Below, piece by piece: positions 9,686-17,907 of a DNA stretch of 64,000 bases. The notes beneath the pieces were generated by a model, which was not told the origin of the DNA, ran no database searches, and saw only the letters and a program-made list of their open reading frames with translations. The stretch is taken from positions 1 through 64,000 of the forward strand of contig JADLHA010000030.1 in NCBI GenBank assembly GCA_020848995.1, written 5' to 3'. A program made the position numbers and the translations under genes. Source of the stretch: Saprospiraceae bacterium. Lineage in GTDB: Bacteria > Bacteroidota > Bacteroidia > Chitinophagales > Saprospiraceae. The first letter of the stretch is position 1, and the number at the start of each line of letters is the position of its first letter.

Positions 9686-12600
9686 ATGGAGAAAACGAAT
9701 TTTACGTTTGACTTCCGCAGATTAAGAAAAATCCCTTCGGGCCTTCGACTGGCTCTTTCTATCTGCCTCGTGTGGCTGGTAGTCCCCAATCCCACCAGAA
9801 CACTCCACGCTCAGTGTTCGCTGGCGTGTAACCAACTCATTCAGGTATCTCTGGATCAAAATTGTCAGGCGACCATAACACCTGCCATGATGCTCAACGA
9901 TACCCTCACTTCCTGTCCGGGTGGGCAGTTTTCAGTTCGGGTGTTACAGTGGGGCAAACTGATTCCCACTTCCCCGGTTGTAAACGGGCAATATGTAGGT
10001 CAAACCCTCGAAGTGGAAGTTCGCGACAACATCTCCGGGAACCGATGCTGGGGTTATGCAAAAATTGAGGATAAGCTGCCTCCTGTTATTGAGTGCTTTC
10101 CTGATACCGTTTCTTGTTTTGCCGCATCAGGTTGTCTTCCAACACACTTCGATGCGTGCACTTGGGATACGTTGATCCAACTCGACGAGATCATCGAGCC
10201 GTTTAACTGCGATCCATTTTATATTAAACGCGTTGTGCGAAAATTTGTCGCCATTGACGCGTATGGAAACCGCTCAGCTGAATGTTACGATACCTTGTTG
10301 CTCAAGCGTTTTGATACGGCTAACGTAGTTTGTCCGGACAACTGGACCATCGCACTTGGCAATCCGATTAACTGCAAAGATCTCGTTTACAAGCGCATCC
10401 CGCTCGACAAGAATGGCCATCCCCATCCCGATTACACCGGAGTACCACGTTACAATGATTATATAAAGGGCAATCCGGTCGCTTTCCCCCTTTGGCCCGT
10501 TCGCGATATCTATTGCAACATTGCCGTCACCTATGAGGACATCGACCTCGGCACCATCAATTGTGTGCACAAGATCATGCGGATGTGGACCATCCGTGAA
10601 TGGTGGTGCAGTACGGAGATCGTTCGCGTTTGCATCCAGATCATCGAGATCGTCGATCGCGAAGGTCCATACGTACATGCTCCTTATGACTTCGATGCAA
10701 CCACGGATGGTGGTTACAAATGCCTAGCGACAGTAAACCTTCCTCCTGCCATTGTTTTTGATTCCTGCCTGAGTCCGGTGAGGGTCGACGTGGCCTATCC
10801 TGGAGGCATTCTGTCCAATAAGAATGGAGGCGTTGTTACACTTCCCGTTGGTGAAAATAAAATTTACTACCGAGCTTACGACAACTGTTACAACCAGTCC
10901 GTCGATTCGATGATCGTAAACGTGCGTGACCTTACGGCTCCGGTAGCTGTATGCGATCGCGAGACGGTGGTTTCGCTGTCCATTTACGGAACCACGCACG
11001 TTTATGCTAAGACCTTTGACGACGGCAGCTACGACGACTGTCACATCGATTCGTTCCTGGTGCGTAGGATGGACAACGGAGAACCTTGTGGGCAGTATAT
11101 CCCCTGGTTCCGCCCTTATGTCGAATTTTGCTGTGAAGATATTGGCAATCCGGTGACCGTGATTTTCCGCGCTAAAGATGCGCATGGAAATTACAACGAT
11201 TGTATGGTTCAGGTAGAAGTTCAGGATAAGATCAGGCCCCAATGCTATCCGCCCAAAAACCTGACCGTTGCCTGCGATTTCCATTTTGACATCAACGATC
11301 TGAGTGTCTTTGGGGAGATTCAAACTGATTCAGCCTATTTCAACTATGCACGGAGCATCCATTATAAAGGACATAATTGGATCGACTCTGTGATCACGTT
11401 CCACGATGGCTTTGCGCACGACAACTGCGAATTCGAAATCGAAAAAAGTTATGTTGACAACCGCACCCAATGCAACACGGGAACCATCGTCAGGACCTGG
11501 GTGGTGAGCGATGGAAATGGATCGGACACCTGCAGGCAAACCATTACCTTCTACAATTTCCATCCTTACAACTTTGATTCAATCTGGTGGCCGAGAGATA
11601 CTGTAATGTACACGTGCCTGGATCCGGCAACACTTACCCCAGATGCGCTCAACAGTTATCCTACCCTGCATAACGAGACAAAATGCGACCTGCTGGGAAT
11701 TAGCTGGAAGGATGATCTGTTCCGGATTGTACAAAGCGGTGATGCCTGTTATAAGATCATTCGCAAATGGAAAGTGATTGACTGGTGTCAGTTTGTTTAT
11801 ACCCCCAATGGTGCTGATTTTTATACAGCGGAGCACTACCAGATCATAAAGGTTAACAACCTAGTTGATCCGACTCTAAATGCGATTCCGACTCAGGATA
11901 CTACGGTTTGTACCTTGGATTCATGTACGAACGGATACATCAGCCTGGTAGCTTACGGCGAAGATGATTGCACCCCAGACGATGAGCTTGCGTGGGAATA
12001 CAAAATTGACGCCTTCAACGATGGCATATTCGATATCATTCACAGTGGTGTAGGTGGATTTATCGATGCAAGTGGAAGGTATCCCCTGGGCACGCATAAA
12101 ATCAAATACGTCTTTGAAGACCGTTGTGGAAATAAAACAACCGAAGAACGCCTGTTTACCATTCTCAACTGCAAGCCTCCTACTCCGTATTGCATCAACG
12201 GTGTCGCTATTGACCTGATGCCTCTCGATACGAACCGCGATGGTCGAATCGACTGGGGTATGATCGAAGTATGGGCGAGCGATGTAGACCAGGGAAGTTA
12301 CGGTCCTTGTAAGAATCCAGTGACCCTCAGCTTCTCCAGTGACACCACGATTAAGTCCATAGTCTTTGATTGCAATACCCTGGGTCAGCAGACGGTTGAG
12401 TTGTGGGTGACCGATCGGCTTACCGGACAGCAGGCCTTTTGCCGCACGTTCATCGAGGTTCAGGACAACAACCGCGCGTGCAGTGGTGGCAACATCCAGG
12501 GAGGACGAATCGACGGGCTGGTTTCCGTACGCGAGAGCAACCAGTCGATGAACGATGTTGAAGTGAGTCTCATTGACCAAAGGGTACAAGGCGGTGTGGT

Positions 12601-13774
12601 TTCCGGAAAAGTTAAGACCTCGAACGACGGGAAGTTTGTCTTTGGCAGCATGCCGCTGAACAAAGGGCATTACGTTGTGAAGCCTTCGCGCAACAACGAT
12701 TTCCTGAATGGCGTATCAACTGCGGACATTGTAAAAATTCAGCGCCACATCCTGGGACTGGAATTGCTGAATACGCCTCAACGGGTAATTGCAGCGGATG
12801 TCAACAACGACGCTAACATCACTTCAAAGGACGTAATTGAGTTGCGCAAGCTGATTCTTGGTGTCAACAGCAGATTCAGCTCCAATGAGAGTTGGGCCTT
12901 TGTCGATGCGGCATACCAATTTAAGTATGCAGGTGATGAAGTTTTGAAGGAATCCTGGCCAAGAACGTATGTGATCAATCCATTTGAGCGCGATATGCTT
13001 GGTGTTGACTTTAAGGGAATCAAAATTGGAGACGTGACGGGTAATGCTGCTGCAGCTTTTGGAGCAATTACAGGTCGCGAAGCAATACCGTCTTTTAAAC
13101 TCGTCATCGATGATGTTGTTCTCAATAGCGGTGATGAAATGGTGCTCCCGGTATTCGCCGGACAAGCAACCCGCATTTCAGGATTCCAGTTTACAATTCA
13201 ATTCGATCCAGCCTTGATGGAGTATGCAGGAATGGTACCTGGCGCGTGCACGGTTCATCCGGAGCACCTGTCTGATGCCGCTGCTGGAAGAGGTGTGGTT
13301 ACGATGAGTTGGAATGCACCGTCGGATTTCGACGTCGACGGAAATACTCAACTCTTTGCGCTGAAATTCAGGGCTCTTTCGAAAGGTCAACTCTCAAATG
13401 TACTACAATTTAATTCTCTCATTACTCCCGCACTGGCGTTCAACCAGTCGTCGGAAGAAATGAACGTTCAGTTAGGATTCCGGAGTCAGGATGGCAAACT
13501 CCCAAGGGGTGAAGGCATCGTGGTCTACCAGAATCAACCCAACCCCTTTGCTGATGTCACCGTCATTGGGTTCGAGCTGCCAGAGGCAGCGCCTACTACG
13601 CTGACTGTGTACGACCTCAACAGCCGCGTGCTCTTCCAAAAGAACATGGGCGGAAGCAAAGGGTATAACAGCGTTGAACTCAACACGGCACAACTTGGTG
13701 TTACCGGTGTGCTGTTCTACCAGCTCGACGCTTTGGGTTATACGGCCACTAAGAGAATGGTGGTCCTCAGGTAA
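9686..13774 (+). CDS. Giant secreted HYR/dockerin-like/cohesin-like protein with T9SS sorting domain
   Basis: 1362 residues. The start is set by the AGAGG site five bases upstream and by a signal peptide (LRLALSICLVWLVV, cleavage probably near HAQC). A long array of Cys-rich Ig/HYR-like repeats follows (VEVQDKIRPQCYPP, and the motif WKVIDWC). At about 1007-1062 are dockerin-like repeats (NGVSTADIVKIQRHILG, identical to the first gene in this window, and AADVNNDANITSKDVIELRK). The cohesin-like domain is at about 1135-1260 (GFQFTIQFDPALMEY) and the T9SS sorting domain at about 1275-1362 (NQPNPFADVTVIGFELPEA, final TKRMVVLR). It has its own promoter and terminator, so it is a single-gene unit. 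It is the best-preserved member of the tandem family. The binding partner is unknown. Confidence 0.87.
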   Translation: MEKTNFTFDFRRLRKIPSGLRLALSICLVWLVVPNPTRTLHAQCSLACNQLIQVSLDQNCQATITPAMMLNDTLTSCPGGQFSVRVLQWGKLIPTSPVVNGQYVGQTLEVEVRDNISGNRCWGYAKIEDKLPPVIECFPDTVSCFAASGCLPTHFDACTWDTLIQLDEIIEPFNCDPFYIKRVVRKFVAIDAYGNRSAECYDTLLLKRFDTANVVCPDNWTIALGNPINCKDLVYKRIPLDKNGHPHPDYTGVPRYNDYIKGNPVAFPLWPVRDIYCNIAVTYEDIDLGTINCVHKIMRMWTIREWWCSTEIVRVCIQIIEIVDREGPYVHAPYDFDATTDGGYKCLATVNLPPAIVFDSCLSPVRVDVAYPGGILSNKNGGVVTLPVGENKIYYRAYDNCYNQSVDSMIVNVRDLTAPVAVCDRETVVSLSIYGTTHVYAKTFDDGSYDDCHIDSFLVRRMDNGEPCGQYIPWFRPYVEFCCEDIGNPVTVIFRAKDAHGNYNDCMVQVEVQDKIRPQCYPPKNLTVACDFHFDINDLSVFGEIQTDSAYFNYARSIHYKGHNWIDSVITFHDGFAHDNCEFEIEKSYVDNRTQCNTGTIVRTWVVSDGNGSDTCRQTITFYNFHPYNFDSIWWPRDTVMYTCLDPATLTPDALNSYPTLHNETKCDLLGISWKDDLFRIVQSGDACYKIIRKWKVIDWCQFVYTPNGADFYTAEHYQIIKVNNLVDPTLNAIPTQDTTVCTLDSCTNGYISLVAYGEDDCTPDDELAWEYKIDAFNDGIFDIIHSGVGGFIDASGRYPLGTHKIKYVFEDRCGNKTTEERLFTILNCKPPTPYCINGVAIDLMPLDTNRDGRIDWGMIEVWASDVDQGSYGPCKNPVTLSFSSDTTIKSIVFDCNTLGQQTVELWVTDRLTGQQAFCRTFIEVQDNNRACSGGNIQGGRIDGLVSVRESNQSMNDVEVSLIDQRVQGGVVSGKVKTSNDGKFVFGSMPLNKGHYVVKPSRNNDFLNGVSTADIVKIQRHILGLELLNTPQRVIAADVNNDANITSKDVIELRKLILGVNSRFSSNESWAFVDAAYQFKYAGDEVLKESWPRTYVINPFERDMLGVDFKGIKIGDVTGNAAAAFGAITGREAIPSFKLVIDDVVLNSGDEMVLPVFAGQATRISGFQFTIQFDPALMEYAGMVPGACTVHPEHLSDAAAGRGVVTMSWNAPSDFDVDGNTQLFALKFRALSKGQLSNVLQFNSLITPALAFNQSSEEMNVQLGFRSQDGKLPRGEGIVVYQNQPNPFADVTVIGFELPEAAPTTLTVYDLNSRVLFQKNMGGSKGYNSVELNTAQLGVTGVLFYQLDALGYTATKRMVVLR

Positions 13775-13819
13775 GGCTAAATTCGTTTTGTTCTAAAGAG
13801 TTTACTGTTTTTGGGATGG

Positions 13820-13859
13820 GACCCCTCTCCATAAAAGTTATGGAGGGGGTCTTTTTTTT
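13820..13859 (+). terminator. Intrinsic terminator after the 9686 gene
   Basis: GACCCCTCTCCAT (13820-13832) pairs with ATGGAGGGGGTC (13840-13851) with one bulge, followed by eight T. The 13-mer GTTTTTGGGATGG (13807-13819) directly before it is identical to the one before the terminator at 1427. Confidence 0.88.
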
Positions 13860-13864
13860 GTGCG

Positions 13865-13872
13865 TAATTTTG
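13865..13872 (+). promoter_or_regulatory. -7 box before ruvX
   Basis: TAATTTTG matches TAnnTTTG and lies 13 bases before the ruvX ATG, which implies a very short leader. No clear TTG is found at the right distance, so it is a half-site only. Confidence 0.4.
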
Positions 13873-13885
13873 CAGGAAGATTTAA

Positions 13886-14296
13886 ATGGGAAGAATTCTT
13901 GCCATCGATTACGGCGAAATGCGTTGTGGTTTAGCTACAACGGACCCTCTGAAGTTGATTGTGTCTGGTCTGAAGGGGGTTCCAACCAAAGAGTTGAGGT
14001 CCTGGCTGGAGAACTATTGTGCTTCTGAAAGCGTTGATCTTCTGGTCATCGGGCTTCCGGTGCATAGGGATGGTAGCTTTACGCACCTAAAATCTGGCAT
14101 TGATGAGCTGGCAGCCTGGGCTGGTAGTGCCTTGCCTGGTATTGACGTGGTTTTTGCGGATGAGCGGAATACTTCAAACCTTGCCGTCGAAGCGCTTGTT
14201 AAAGCGGGCGTTCCACGAAAGCGACGTCAGCAAAAGATGCGGATTGACGAAGTGAGCGCGGTGATCATTTTACAAAGGTATTTGGGACATTTTTGA
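13886..14296 (+). CDS. ruvX: RuvX/YqgF family putative Holliday junction resolvase / pre-16S rRNA nuclease
   Basis: 136 residues, the usual length of the family. The RNase H-like fold signatures are present: IDYGEMRCGLATTD near the N-terminus (first catalytic Asp), LLVIGLP in the centre, ADERNTSN (family DER motif) and IDEVSAVIIL at the C-terminus with the last acidic residue. In E. coli the protein (YqgF) matures the 5' end of 16S rRNA. A resolvase role was proposed from structure. The gene is followed after two bases by def, so the two are almost certainly co-transcribed. Confidence 0.92.
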   Translation: MGRILAIDYGEMRCGLATTDPLKLIVSGLKGVPTKELRSWLENYCASESVDLLVIGLPVHRDGSFTHLKSGIDELAAWAGSALPGIDVVFADERNTSNLAVEALVKAGVPRKRRQQKMRIDEVSAVIILQRYLGHF

Positions 14297-14298
14297 AT

Positions 14299-14847
14299 AT
14301 GGTTTTACCAATTGTTTTGTACGGAAATCCTGTTCTCCAGAGAAAGGCACAAACGGTCGATCCCGGTCTTCAGGGACTGAGCAAGTTGATAGAAGATATG
14401 TGGGAGACCATGTACTTTGCAAAGGGCGTTGGTCTGGCAGCTCCCCAGGTTGGAATGTCTTTGCGGCTGTTTGTTGTGGATTCCCGGTCCTACTATGGCG
14501 ATGAGGACGGGGGCGGAGGAATGAAGAAGGTTTTTATCAATGCGGAACTCCTGGATGCTTCCGGGGCGAACTGGAATTTTGAGGAAGGGTGCCTGAGCAT
14601 TCCGAAAATCAATGCAGACGTTGAGCGTCGTCAGCGAATTCGCCTTCGTTATTTCGACCAGCAATTTGAAATGCACGAAGAGGAGTTCGACGATATGAAC
14701 GCCCGCATCATCCTCCACGAATACGACCACATTGAAGGAGTGCTTTTCATCGAGCGGATCAACCCGCTACGTCGACGAATGCTCCAAAGCAAGCTCGACA
14801 AAATCCGTAAAGGCATGGCGAATGCCTCTTACCCGGTTAAACAGTAA
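14299..14847 (+). CDS. def: Peptide deformylase
   Basis: 182 residues. It removes the formyl group from the N-terminal methionine of nascent proteins using a metal ion. All three family motifs are visible: GVGLAAPQ, EGCLSIP (metal-binding Cys) and HEYDH (two metal-binding His and the catalytic acid; the usual form is HExxH). The ATG at 14299 is preferred to the TTG at 14293 because it leaves the protein with the typical start MVLPIVLYGNPVLQ. A short insertion, YYGDEDGGGG, follows the LFVVDSRS strand and is common in Bacteroidota. Confidence 0.96.
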   Translation: MVLPIVLYGNPVLQRKAQTVDPGLQGLSKLIEDMWETMYFAKGVGLAAPQVGMSLRLFVVDSRSYYGDEDGGGGMKKVFINAELLDASGANWNFEEGCLSIPKINADVERRQRIRLRYFDQQFEMHEEEFDDMNARIILHEYDHIEGVLFIERINPLRRRMLQSKLDKIRKGMANASYPVKQ

Positions 14848-14914
14848 TGGTCCGGCTTAGATTGAGCTGCCAATGGGCTGTGGAATTTTCTTCCTTTTGA
14901 CCTTTTCAGGTCAA

Positions 14915-14922
14915 TATATTTG
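14915..14922 (+). promoter_or_regulatory. Possible -7 box for the beta-propeller gene
   Basis: TATATTTG fits TAnnTTTG about 54 bases before the ATG at 14976. A second candidate, TATTTTTG, is at 14954-14961. No exact TTG lies 19 bases upstream of either. Confidence 0.35.
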
Positions 14923-14975
14923 GCGGGCTTGGTGGCATTCGTCTTGCCTCCATTATTTTTGCTAAAATTTGATGT

Positions 14976-16244
14976 ATGCGAAACTTTGTAACCCTTTTGG
15001 GCATCCTCTTAACCAACTGCTTACTTTTCAGTCAGTTAAAATCAATTTTGGTGCTGAATGAAGGCGCCTATGATTACGTAAACGGCAAGTCTGAGGTGCC
15101 GGTCAGCCTGGGACGTTACGACCTGCAGTCGAAAACATACCAGGAACTGGTTCAGGTTGATGATGCGCGCTTTGCTTCTGACCTGGCCTTAACCGGGAAA
15201 TCGGCATGGGTTGCAGCTGACCAGTGGCTGATCGAATTCGACCGTACCTCCTGGCAGGTGCTAAACCAAATCAACATTCCCGGTATCCGCAAATTCGCAA
15301 TGAACGATGACTATGTCGTTGTTACCAGAGGGGAATACCTGAAAAAGTTATCTTCCTATGTTCAGGTGTACCATCGTTCGGGTTTGAAATTGGCGTATGA
15401 GATCCCTGAGGCGGACATGCCTTACACAACAGAGAGCATAATCATCGACGGCGACCGGGCCTATGTTGGGGTCAACAATGGATTTGAGTTTGGAAAGGAG
15501 GTGGGAAAGGTCCTGGTGATTGATTTGAAGACCTTGCAATGGATAAGTACCATTGACCTCGGACCAGACGGTAAAAATCCAGAAAACCTCATGCGGTTTG
15601 GCCAAAAACTCGTCAGCCTCAACAACAAATCTTACAACGGCAGTTCTATTTCAGTGATCGATCTTGCAGCAGCAGATGTCAAAACGCATTCTGTAACCGA
15701 TGTACAGTCGCTTTGCGGCACGTCGGTACTGGTTGGCGAAAGCGTGCTGTATCAGGAATTTGGAGAGACCGAGGTGGGAAAATTCGATTTGGTTTCCAAC
15801 ACTTCCGGATACTACAAAGACCTGAACGAAGCATTTTACGGAATGCAGTACCACCCACAACATGAAATGCTCTGTACCGGAATCACGGATTTTAAGACCT
15901 TCGGCAAAGTACTCGTGTTTACCCGGGAGCTTGACTTGTTGTTTTCATTTGACGCAGGAGTAAGTCCCGGGTATTTTGCCTTTGAGTCGGCCACTGTTGA
16001 CGTTGGCAATGACCCGGGCACACTTGGGGTTATTTTGTCGCCCAATCCGGCTTCAGGAAGCATCCGGGTCAATGTTCCTGGTGGTTTTGATCAGCTCGAA
16101 GTGTTCGATGCCCTGGGTACTAAATTGCTGGAGTTGAATCATCCGGCCAGCGCATTGGACGGATTGACGGGCGGGACCTATTGGGTGAGGGCCACCAGGG
16201 GGCGCGCCTCAGGCACGGCAAAATTGACGGTGGTGCAGGAATAA
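14976..16244 (+). CDS. Secreted beta-propeller protein with T9SS sorting domain
   Basis: 422 residues. It starts with a signal peptide (FVTLLGILLTNCLLFS). The body resembles YncE-like/DUF5074 seven-bladed propellers: repeats alternate between a value statement (SKTYQELVQVDD, KVLVIDLKTLQW, SISVIDLAAADV) and short loops, as seen in surface proteins that record or bind ligands. The last ~75 residues form a T9SS sorting domain (LSPNPASGSIRVNV, LEVFDALGTKLLEL, GTYWVRATRG). It is probably carried to the cell surface. Members of the DUF5074 group often sit with TonB-dependent transporters, but none is near here. No enzymatic residues are evident. Confidence 0.75.
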   Translation: MRNFVTLLGILLTNCLLFSQLKSILVLNEGAYDYVNGKSEVPVSLGRYDLQSKTYQELVQVDDARFASDLALTGKSAWVAADQWLIEFDRTSWQVLNQINIPGIRKFAMNDDYVVVTRGEYLKKLSSYVQVYHRSGLKLAYEIPEADMPYTTESIIIDGDRAYVGVNNGFEFGKEVGKVLVIDLKTLQWISTIDLGPDGKNPENLMRFGQKLVSLNNKSYNGSSISVIDLAAADVKTHSVTDVQSLCGTSVLVGESVLYQEFGETEVGKFDLVSNTSGYYKDLNEAFYGMQYHPQHEMLCTGITDFKTFGKVLVFTRELDLLFSFDAGVSPGYFAFESATVDVGNDPGTLGVILSPNPASGSIRVNVPGGFDQLEVFDALGTKLLELNHPASALDGLTGGTYWVRATRGRASGTAKLTVVQE

Positions 16245-16268
16245 AAATGGGACGACGGTGCGTCCCAT
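16243..16268 (-). terminator. Intrinsic terminator of the tRNA-Ser transcript
   Basis: Read on the minus strand, an 8-bp perfect stem ATGGGACG/CGTCCCAT is followed by TTTTTAT. It lies five bases beyond the 3' end of the tRNA and abuts the stop codon of the convergent gene ending at 16244. Confidence 0.75.
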
Positions 16269-16272
16269 AACC

Positions 16273-16363
16273 TGGCGGAAGGTCAGGGATTCGAACCCTG
16301 GGTACCCTTTTGGGGTACACGCACTTTCCAGGCGCGCCAATTAAACCACTCTTGCAACCTTCC
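16273..16363 (-). tRNA. tRNA-Ser(GGA)
   Basis: The minus strand folds as a class II tRNA: acceptor GGAAGGT/ACCTTCC, anticodon stem CGCGC/GTGCG with loop CTGGAAA (anticodon GGA, reading UCC and UCU), a long variable arm (TACCC/GGGTA), and T-arm CAGGG-TTCGAAT-CCCTG. The 3' CCA is encoded (16273-16275). Confidence 0.96.
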
Positions 16364-16371
16364 GTGGGCCG

Positions 16372-16379
16372 CAAAATTA
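16372..16379 (-). promoter_or_regulatory. -7 box for tRNA-Ser
   Basis: On the minus strand TAATTTTG fits TAnnTTTG, eight bases upstream of the tRNA 5' end. The -33 position holds ATG rather than TTG. Confidence 0.45.
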
Positions 16380-16453
16380 AGAAATTCCACCATCAGTCCA
16401 TAGTGGCTCGACGTTTCATCCTCCGGAGCATCTTCGCTTGGGTGTGAGGAGCA

Positions 16454-17242
16454 TTAGCCTGGTGATCCTGCGTCGGGCAGTCTGAACAAGGACAGGGCGT
16501 TTTGTGTGGTAATCCCACCAACCTCCTCGAGGGAGTGACCCGTGCACTGCGACAGAAACGCAGCGACGAGCGGAAGGTGGGAAGGTTCGTTTCGCTTGCC
16601 ACGGTGGGGCACAGGGCTGAGGTAAGGCGAATCGGTTTCCAAAACCAAATGTTTCAGCCCAACGGATGAGAGGATTCGCGACAATGGATTGTTTTTATAG
16701 GTAAGGGTTCCGCCAATGCCCATCATAAACCCGAGGTCTATGATTTTGTGGGCATCCTCCTCGGTCCCTCCGAAACAATGGAATACCCCCCGGAGCGTTC
16801 CATCCTGTTCTGATGCAACGATCTCCAAATTTCTGGAAAGACTCTCGCGGGAATGAATGATCACCGGTTTGTGATAGGTTTTCGCCCAGCACAGCTGTTG
16901 CCGGAAAGCGCGTTCCTGCTCTTCGAAATGCGTCGTATCCCAATAGGCGTCGGTACCGGTTTCCCCGATGGCTACATAGCCGGGATTTGCCGCCATTGCT
17001 TCCATGGGATCCAATTGGGTGCGGTAATCCTGGGTCACGTCGCAGGGATGGAGTCCAATGGCCGGAAAGCAGATTTGCGGGTGGCGGGCACAGCAGTCCA
17101 TCATGGGAATGAGGGTGGCAGCGTTGATGTTGGGAAGGACAATTTTACATACATTTACCTGTCGGGCCCTTTCGATGACCAGGTCGCGGTCTGCATCAAA
17201 TGCATCGACGAAAAGGTGTGCATGGGTGTCGATAAATTGCAT
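16454..17242 (-). CDS. tatD: TatD family metal-dependent DNase
   Basis: 262 residues. It belongs to the amidohydrolase-like TIM-barrel nucleases. Metal ligands are visible in order: DTHAHLF (HxH), IGETGTD (Glu), VIIHSRES (His), FHCFGG (His) and LETDSPYL (Asp). Known members act as 3'-5' exonucleases on DNA or as D-aminoacyl-tRNA deacylase relatives, in the cytoplasm. The start MQFIDTHAHLF agrees with the family, so it is secure. It lies 8 bases from the divergent start of the RNase H gene, and its promoter must therefore lie inside that gene. Confidence 0.93.
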   Translation of the reverse strand: MQFIDTHAHLFVDAFDADRDLVIERARQVNVCKIVLPNINAATLIPMMDCCARHPQICFPAIGLHPCDVTQDYRTQLDPMEAMAANPGYVAIGETGTDAYWDTTHFEEQERAFRQQLCWAKTYHKPVIIHSRESLSRNLEIVASEQDGTLRGVFHCFGGTEEDAHKIIDLGFMMGIGGTLTYKNNPLSRILSSVGLKHLVLETDSPYLSPVPHRGKRNEPSHLPLVAAFLSQCTGHSLEEVGGITTQNALSLFRLPDAGSPG

Positions 17243-17250
17243 GCGTGAAG

Positions 17251-17874
17251 ATGGCGAAAAAGAAGAAATATTACGTAGTGTGGCAGGGTCACGACCCGGG
17301 CATCTACGATTCCTGGGAAAAATGCCAACTGCAGGTTAAGGCATTTCCGGGAGCAAAGTACAAGGCCTTTGATACGGAGGAGGCCGCTCGCCAGGCTTTT
17401 CATCAGGGCTGGGATGTACGTCCTGCAACACCAAAGCCCGGTATGCTTATCGATTGGCGCATTGTCATTCCGCGCGATTGCGTCGTTGTAGACGCTGCCT
17501 GCAGCGGGAATCCCGGCGACATGGAATACAGAGGCGTCGATCCATTTGGCAGCATCGAACTGTTTCGGAGAGGGCCATATCCACATGGCACCAACAACAT
17601 CGGCGAATTTTTAGCCATTGTGCATGCAATGGCCATGCTTAAAGAACAGGGAAAGAACAGTACGACTGTTTTTTCCGATTCCGGCATCGCCATCAAATGG
17701 GTTCATGCAAAACGTCCTGCAACAAAATTGCTGTTCAGCGACCGCAACCGGCGAATTGAGGAATTGCTGCGAAGAGCGGAGGCATGGCTTCTGGCAAACC
17801 CCAAACTCAACCCCTTGCGAAAATGGGAGACCGAATCGTGGGGAGAAAATCCAGCAGACTTCGGAAGGAAGTAA
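17251..17874 (+). CDS. rnhA: Ribonuclease H with N-terminal viroplasmin domain
   Basis: 207 residues. The N-terminal ~50 residues are a viroplasmin/hybrid-binding domain (KYYVVWQGHDPGIYDSWEKC, then FPGAKYKAF) that binds RNA-DNA hybrids. The C-terminal RNase H1 domain has the four acidic positions: VVVDAACSGNPG, NNIGEFLAIV, VFSDSGIAI and NPADFGRK. It cuts the RNA strand of RNA-DNA hybrids in R-loops and Okazaki primers. The ATG at 17251 (MAKKKKYYVVW) is preferred to the GTG at 17245. The gene is divergent from tatD and convergent with the glycosyltransferase at 17908. Confidence 0.93.
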   Translation: MAKKKKYYVVWQGHDPGIYDSWEKCQLQVKAFPGAKYKAFDTEEAARQAFHQGWDVRPATPKPGMLIDWRIVIPRDCVVVDAACSGNPGDMEYRGVDPFGSIELFRRGPYPHGTNNIGEFLAIVHAMAMLKEQGKNSTTVFSDSGIAIKWVHAKRPATKLLFSDRNRRIEELLRRAEAWLLANPKLNPLRKWETESWGENPADFGRK

Positions 17875-17907
17875 TAGACGAATTTCCTGAATGACTGCAG
17901 CGAAGGA

